A stretch of DNA of 64,000 bases from PALSA-693 sp963729695. GTDB taxonomy: Bacteria > Actinomycetota > Acidimicrobiia > Acidimicrobiales > Palsa-688. Both the position numbers and the translations under genes were made by a program. The notes under the pieces were generated by a model. It was not told the origin of the DNA, made no database searches, and saw only the letters and a list, made by a program, of their open reading frames with translations. Where the stretch lies: positions 310,001 through 374,000 of the forward strand of contig CAVSOT010000001.1 of NCBI GenBank assembly GCA_963729695.1. Direction: 5' to 3'. Below, one piece after another: positions 60,708 to 64,000 of the stretch; within the stretch, counting starts at the first letter, position 1, and each line of letters begins with the position of its first letter.

Positions 60708-61100
60708 TTGCCAAAGTTCCCGGCGATCGCACATGTCGCTCTCACGGTCAGCGACCTTGACCGCAGCCGCACGTGGTATGAGCGACTTTTCGGTTCAGAT
60801 CCCGTCCTTGACGGGGACACCGGTCCGTTTCATCAGGTTGTTTGGTCGGTAAGTGGAGCGCTTGTCGCCATTAACTGGTTCCCCGACTTGCACAGTTCTG
60901 ACCCGTTCGATGAGCGCCGTCCGGGGCTCGATCATTTGGCCTTCGCATGTTCCAGCCGATCCGAACTTGAGGCTTGGGAACGACGGCTAAACGAACTGGA
61001 CGTCCCGAATGGAGGGGTCGTTGACGCCGGCTACGGCTCAGTTCTGTCGTTTCGCGACCCGGACAACATCGCTCTGGAGTTCTTCTCTTCCCTGGGCTAG
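60708..61100 (+). CDS. VOC-family protein (glyoxalase fold)
   Basis: AGAGGAG precedes the TTG at 60708 by 7 nt. The 130-aa protein (FPAIAHVALTVSDLDRSRTW, YERLFGSDPV) contains both beta-alpha-beta-beta-beta modules: His in AHVALTV, His in LDHLAFACSS and Glu in NIALEFFSS, the metal ligands of the glyoxalase/dioxygenase fold. The substrate cannot be told. It stands alone on this strand. Confidence 0.88.
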   Translation: MPKFPAIAHVALTVSDLDRSRTWYERLFGSDPVLDGDTGPFHQVVWSVSGALVAINWFPDLHSSDPFDERRPGLDHLAFACSSRSELEAWERRLNELDVPNGGVVDAGYGSVLSFRDPDNIALEFFSSLG

Positions 61101-61393
61101 ACGGGCTCCCTGGAGAATCGGTCCTTCGACGGTCTCAGTCTGCCGCGGACGGCCAACACAAGTGAAGGGAAGCCGGACATATGGACGGGCCCAGAATGTG
61201 AGCGCATTCAGATACCGCGCCACTCCTTCGCGCATGCCCGATTCGGCTCGCCTCCCGGCTCGCCCGGGCCGCGCCTAGACGGCACGAAGAATGTCTGCCC
61301 CGCTGCCAGCGATACCGGCGACCTGGGCCCCGTGGATATGGGGCGTGTGTGGTGGGTGTTCTGGGTTACTCGGGGACCTCGCCGCGGCGTTCG
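61101..61393. other. Gap between convergent VOC genes
   Basis: This gap of about 290 bp shows no gene, repeat or clear terminator hairpin. Confidence 0.4.
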
Positions 61394-61801
61394 TTACTGT
61401 TCGGCGAGGCGGGATTCGGGTCGTCCTGGTTCGAAGAGTTCGATTGGGTTGCCGGACGGATCCTCGATGATGGCTTGGCGTCCGCCAACCCCCTGGATGA
61501 TGTCACTGCGGAAGTGGACTCCTACTTGGCGCAACTGGTCACTCGTCGCGGTGATGTCGTCGACTTGGACAGCGAAGCGGTTCCAGCCGCCAGGCTCGGG
61601 TATGCGACCGTCGGGCAGGACTGACCCTCCGCCGGTGTTCGGGCCGCTGGGTGCGCTCAGTACCAGCCGGAGGTCTCCCTTGGACAACATGGCGAAATTT
61701 GGAGCTGGGTGCATGTCCTCGTGAAAGCCGAGGTGCTGGGTGTAGAACGCGATGGCCGCATCGACGTCGTTGACGATGTAGCGGACTTGGACTGTGCTCA
61801 T
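61394..61801 (-). CDS. VOC-family protein, third gene of the sigma operon
   Basis: This 135-aa protein begins MSTVQVRYIVNDVDAAIAFY and has the typical module pattern (FAMLSKGDLRLVLSAPSG, GGWNRFAVQVDDI, AIIEDPSGNPIELFEP). The first metal position is Arg rather than His (VRYIV), so it may not bind metal in the usual way. It overlaps the upstream VOC gene by 4 bp. The two are similar to each other and look like a duplication. Confidence 0.87.
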   Translation of the reverse strand: MSTVQVRYIVNDVDAAIAFYTQHLGFHEDMHPAPNFAMLSKGDLRLVLSAPSGPNTGGGSVLPDGRIPEPGGWNRFAVQVDDITATSDQLRQVGVHFRSDIIQGVGGRQAIIEDPSGNPIELFEPGRPESRLAEQ

Positions 61802-62310
61802 GATGTTTCTTCTCCGGTTCGTTCGTGGTAGCCGGCGAGCGGTTCGAACAGTTCGACGGGGTTTCCTGCTGGGTCCTCGATCAGCGCCAGACGGACGCTC
61901 CCACCGGTGACCGGATGGCTGCGAAAGCGCACGCGGTGTTCTTGCAGCAGCTCGACCAGGTCGTCTAGGTCCTCGACCCGAAGCGCGATGCGGTTCCAGC
62001 CACCAGGATGGGGCAGAGTGCCGTCGGCCAGGGTGTGGCTGGCGGGAGTGCTCAACAGCAGACGAAGGTGTCCACGGTAGAGCATGGCGAAGGCCGGCGA
62101 GGGGCGAAGTTCGACCTCGAAGCCGATCTGGCGGTAGAAATCCACCGCGACGTCCAGGTCGGGTGCGAAGTAGCGCACGGTGGCTGTGTCGCGCGCCGGC
62201 CGGTCGGCGCGCTGGATCCGACGGACCAGATCGGCAGCAAACGACGGTCGGGGCTCGATAGGCACCACGGGCAGACGAAGCACATCCAGGGGGTCAGCAG
62301 TCATCACCAT
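61798..62310 (-). CDS. VOC-family protein with N-terminal extension, co-transcribed with ECF sigma factor
   Basis: The ATG at 62310 (or 62304) overlaps the end of the sigma factor gene. Residues 1-40 (TADPLDVLRLPVVPIEPRPS, FAADLVRRIQRAD) are an extra segment before the VOC domain (ATVRYFAPDLDVAVDFYRQI to AGNPVELFEPL). From memory, the same DPLDxLRxPxxP-type leader occurs in VOC proteins beside actinobacterial ECF sigma factors, so it may contact the sigma factor. That contact is inference. Confidence 0.8.
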   Translation of the reverse strand: MVMTADPLDVLRLPVVPIEPRPSFAADLVRRIQRADRPARDTATVRYFAPDLDVAVDFYRQIGFEVELRPSPAFAMLYRGHLRLLLSTPASHTLADGTLPHPGGWNRIALRVEDLDDLVELLQEHRVRFRSHPVTGGSVRLALIEDPAGNPVELFEPLAGYHERTGEETS

Positions 62311-62815
62311 GCTCCTGCAGATAGAGACGACGAAGGGCGGACCGAGCGCGGACCAGCAGCGTCTCGGTGCCGCGCCGGCTGCGGCCCACGTGCTCGGCCA
62401 CCTCGGCCACCGACAGCCCATCGAGGTAACGCAATACCAGCGCTGTTCGCTGCGGAGCCGGCAGCTGGATCAGGGCAGCGTGCACGGCGTCACTGTCGAT
62501 GAGGGCTGGCCACGGGTCGTCAACCGCGCTGCTCGTGCCGGCGGCCACCAGCAGATTGCGGTCTTCTCGTCCGGCGCCACGCCAGTGGTCGACCAGCTTG
62601 TGTCGAGCTACTCCGATCAGCCAGGCCACACTCGGATCCGGCGCTGTCCCTCGCTCGAGGGCGTCGAGCGCGGCCAGGAAGGTCTCGGCGGTTATGTCCT
62701 CGGCCACCGCCACGCTGGCGCACCGGGGCAACAGGTAGCCGTACACCTGGGGCAATGCCCGGTGGTAGATGGCGACCAAGTCGCTCACTGCACCGCCAGC
62801 CTCGCGCTCGCCCAC
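62294..62815 (-). CDS. ECF-type RNA polymerase sigma factor
   Basis: This 173-aa protein has region 2 (ALPQVYGYLLPRCASVAVAE, DITAETFLAALDALE, WLIGVARHKLVDHWR) and region 4 (LPAPQRTALVLRYLDGLSVA, EVAEHVGRSRRGTETLLVRA). There is no region 3 and no C-terminal extension. No classical anti-sigma gene is near; two VOC genes follow in the same operon with overlapping ends. The start may be the ATG at 62815 or the internal GTG at VSDLVAIY. Confidence 0.9.
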   Translation of the reverse strand: MGEREAGGAVSDLVAIYHRALPQVYGYLLPRCASVAVAEDITAETFLAALDALERGTAPDPSVAWLIGVARHKLVDHWRGAGREDRNLLVAAGTSSAVDDPWPALIDSDAVHAALIQLPAPQRTALVLRYLDGLSVAEVAEHVGRSRRGTETLLVRARSALRRLYLQEHGDDC

Positions 62816-63298
62816 AGCCTTATCATCGTTCGCCAGTCCACGAATCCGAACATCGACCCCCGGAATTTCTTGGCCGCGCCCGCGGCGAGCAACCGGGCGT
62901 CCAGAACAGACCCGTCCGCCTAACCGACCTTCAGCCGGCGATTCTGGACGGTTCCAGGTCGGCCTTCGGGGACACGGCCCGACGGCTTATTGGGGCTCGC
63001 GAGGGACCGTTGGCTGCCCACTGCGACAGCGGCCAGCAGGGAAGACAGGTTCTCCCGCTCGAAGCCGAGTCTGAAGCGATTTTCCGGGCCCGTCGGCCCG
63101 ATCTGGCCGAGAAGCACGCAAAGGGGTCTGCGAAACCGGCGAAGGCGCCGAGCTTGGGTCAGATACCCCGGCGAACCCGACCGACGATTCAATGGTCGGG
63201 GAGCCCCGAAAGGTCAGCTCTTGACTCCGAACCCGCGAGACTCAGCAGCCCCAGTTCACGCCGAAGTGCTCCTGTTGTCGAGCCTTTCGTTTTCGCGC
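62816..63298. other. Intergenic region upstream of the sigma factor
   Basis: The 480 bp hold no supported gene. A minus-strand frame from 63192 to 62920 has an Arg- and Leu-rich product without ribosome binding site or known motif. The promoter of the sigma-VOC operon should lie at its left end. Confidence 0.4.
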
Positions 63299-63739
63299 TC
63301 AGCCGAGTTCTTGGGCGAGTCCGATGAGAAGACCTTCGGGTCCCCGGATGTAGCAGAGCCGGTACGTGTCTTCGTACTGGACCACTTCGCTACTCACAAG
63401 CGTCGCGCCATGCTTACTGAGGCGGGCGAGCGTATCGTCGAGGTCGTCCACGGCGAACATGACGCGCAGATAGCCGAGAGCGTTCACCGGGGCGTTTCGG
63501 TGATCGGCGATCACAGGCGGAGTAAGAAATCGCGAGAGCTCGAGTCGGCTGTGGCCGTCTGGCGTGTGCATCATGGCGATCTCGACGCGCTGGTCGGGCA
63601 GTCCAGTGACACGACCTGACCACTCTCCTTCGATCACGGTTTGCCCTTCGAGCTCGAGGCCGAGCTCGCGAAAGAACGCGATCGTCGCCGGTAAGCCTTC
63701 GACAACAATACCGACGTTATCCATCCGTTTAACCGCCAT
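63299..63739 (-). CDS. VOC-family protein
   Basis: From the ATG at 63739 (MAVKRMDNVGIVVEGLPATI) the 146-aa protein has the paired modules VGIVVEGLPATIAFFRELGL, QRVEIAMMHTPDGHSRLELS, LRVMFAVDDLDDTLARLSKH and CYIRGPEGLLIGLAQELG. The first-position ligand is Asn-adjacent and the last is Gly, so metal binding is uncertain. It is an isolated gene, possibly sharing control with the other VOC genes nearby. Confidence 0.85.
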   Translation of the reverse strand: MAVKRMDNVGIVVEGLPATIAFFRELGLELEGQTVIEGEWSGRVTGLPDQRVEIAMMHTPDGHSRLELSRFLTPPVIADHRNAPVNALGYLRVMFAVDDLDDTLARLSKHGATLVSSEVVQYEDTYRLCYIRGPEGLLIGLAQELG

Positions 63740-64000
63740 GTTCCTGATCCTAGGTGCACCATCTACGGGAATGTTCGGGCCTAACGGGGCTTGTCGGCGA
63801 TAGGTCCTCGCGGGGTGCGCTACGAGACGTCGACGTGGATGACCCCACGGCCCTGAACAGGGAGGAGCACTCATGTCGGAGGAGTCGCACGTGAGGATGC
63901 CTCGTTAGGAATCAGTTGCGCCCACCATCGCGGTGCAACGCGGCGCAGCCCGAGCGGGTGGCCATCGATGACATCACCGCAGCCCTCGGCACCCACGCAG
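63740..64000. other. Right end of the window, nothing identified
   Basis: Only short random frames are seen. The last 60 bases are open in the plus direction (QPERVAIDDITAALGTHA-like) and could belong to a gene beyond the edge. Confidence 0.35.

Noticed and set aside
62920..63192. Minus-strand 90-codon frame upstream of the sigma factor
   Set aside because: No start signal or recognisable motif; the composition resembles random GC-rich translation.

Overview
The window is GC-rich actinobacterial DNA. Codon use, mycothiol-type maleylpyruvate isomerase-like and VOC proteins, a LuxR-type large ATP-binding regulator and secreted RHS/YD-repeat proteins with tandem DTR-type beta domains all fit Actinomycetota. 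An Acidimicrobiia- or Frankia-like source is possible, but nothing in the window fixes the genus. Most of the window is an accessory region: three very large RHS proteins, at least eight insertion-sequence remnants or copies, a group II intron, a mobilizable element with a relaxase, and two integrase remnants beside a tRNA-Arg.

Layout. 0-1.6 kb: decayed IS21 transposase and a truncated gene. 1.7-8.6 kb (minus): RHS protein 1 and a tiny membrane gene behind it. 8.8-12.7 kb: decayed IS256 and IS630 transposases with little else. 12.7-14.5 kb: an orphan 225-aa gene and a 43-aa Lys-rich protein. 15.1-21.1 kb (plus): RHS protein 2 and a partner gene. 21.3-23.1 kb: IS30 remnant, cytochrome P450 tail and an intact IS3 element. 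23.2-25.0 kb: an overlapping three-gene cassette led by a TIGR04255-like protein. 25.4-33.2 kb (minus): a lipoprotein-like partner gene and RHS protein 3, whose 5' half is badly frameshifted. 34.1-36.6 kb: a second, degenerate IS21. 36.6-41.0 kb: an XRE regulator remnant and a group II intron split by an IS1380 element with a clean GTTC target duplication. 41.1-41.7 kb: a DUF433/DUF5615 toxin-antitoxin pair. 41.7-50.1 kb: a mobilizable module (MobF relaxase, winged-helix proteins, sigma-like/excisionase proteins, integrase) ending near tRNA-Arg(CCT). 50.1-51.8 kb: a second integrase tail, mazEF and an excisionase. 52-57 kb: MarR, alpha/beta hydrolase, LAL regulator and aldehyde dehydrogenase fragment. 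57.1-57.7 kb: IS110 remnant. 57.9-60.3 kb: a TetR-controlled operon with a diiron-oxygen-binding MBL protein and two tetO-like operators. 60.7-63.7 kb: four VOC proteins and an ECF sigma factor.

How the parts work together. The three RHS genes share one plan: an N-terminal membrane/export segment, beta domains, YD repeats, a conserved core ending in a DPxxxxDxxG-like motif, a unique 109-124 aa tip, and a small unrelated gene starting 2-5 bp after the stop. This suggests polymorphic toxin-immunity loci. RHS 1 and 2 also share a leader with an 11-bp-spaced direct repeat exactly 26 nt before the start codon, so they are probably co-regulated. The 23.2-25.0 kb cassette is the best candidate for an undescribed system.

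Caution: single-base frameshifts are frequent, in mobile elements and also in otherwise intact genes, often in short homopolymers. Real decay and assembly indels cannot be separated from the sequence alone.
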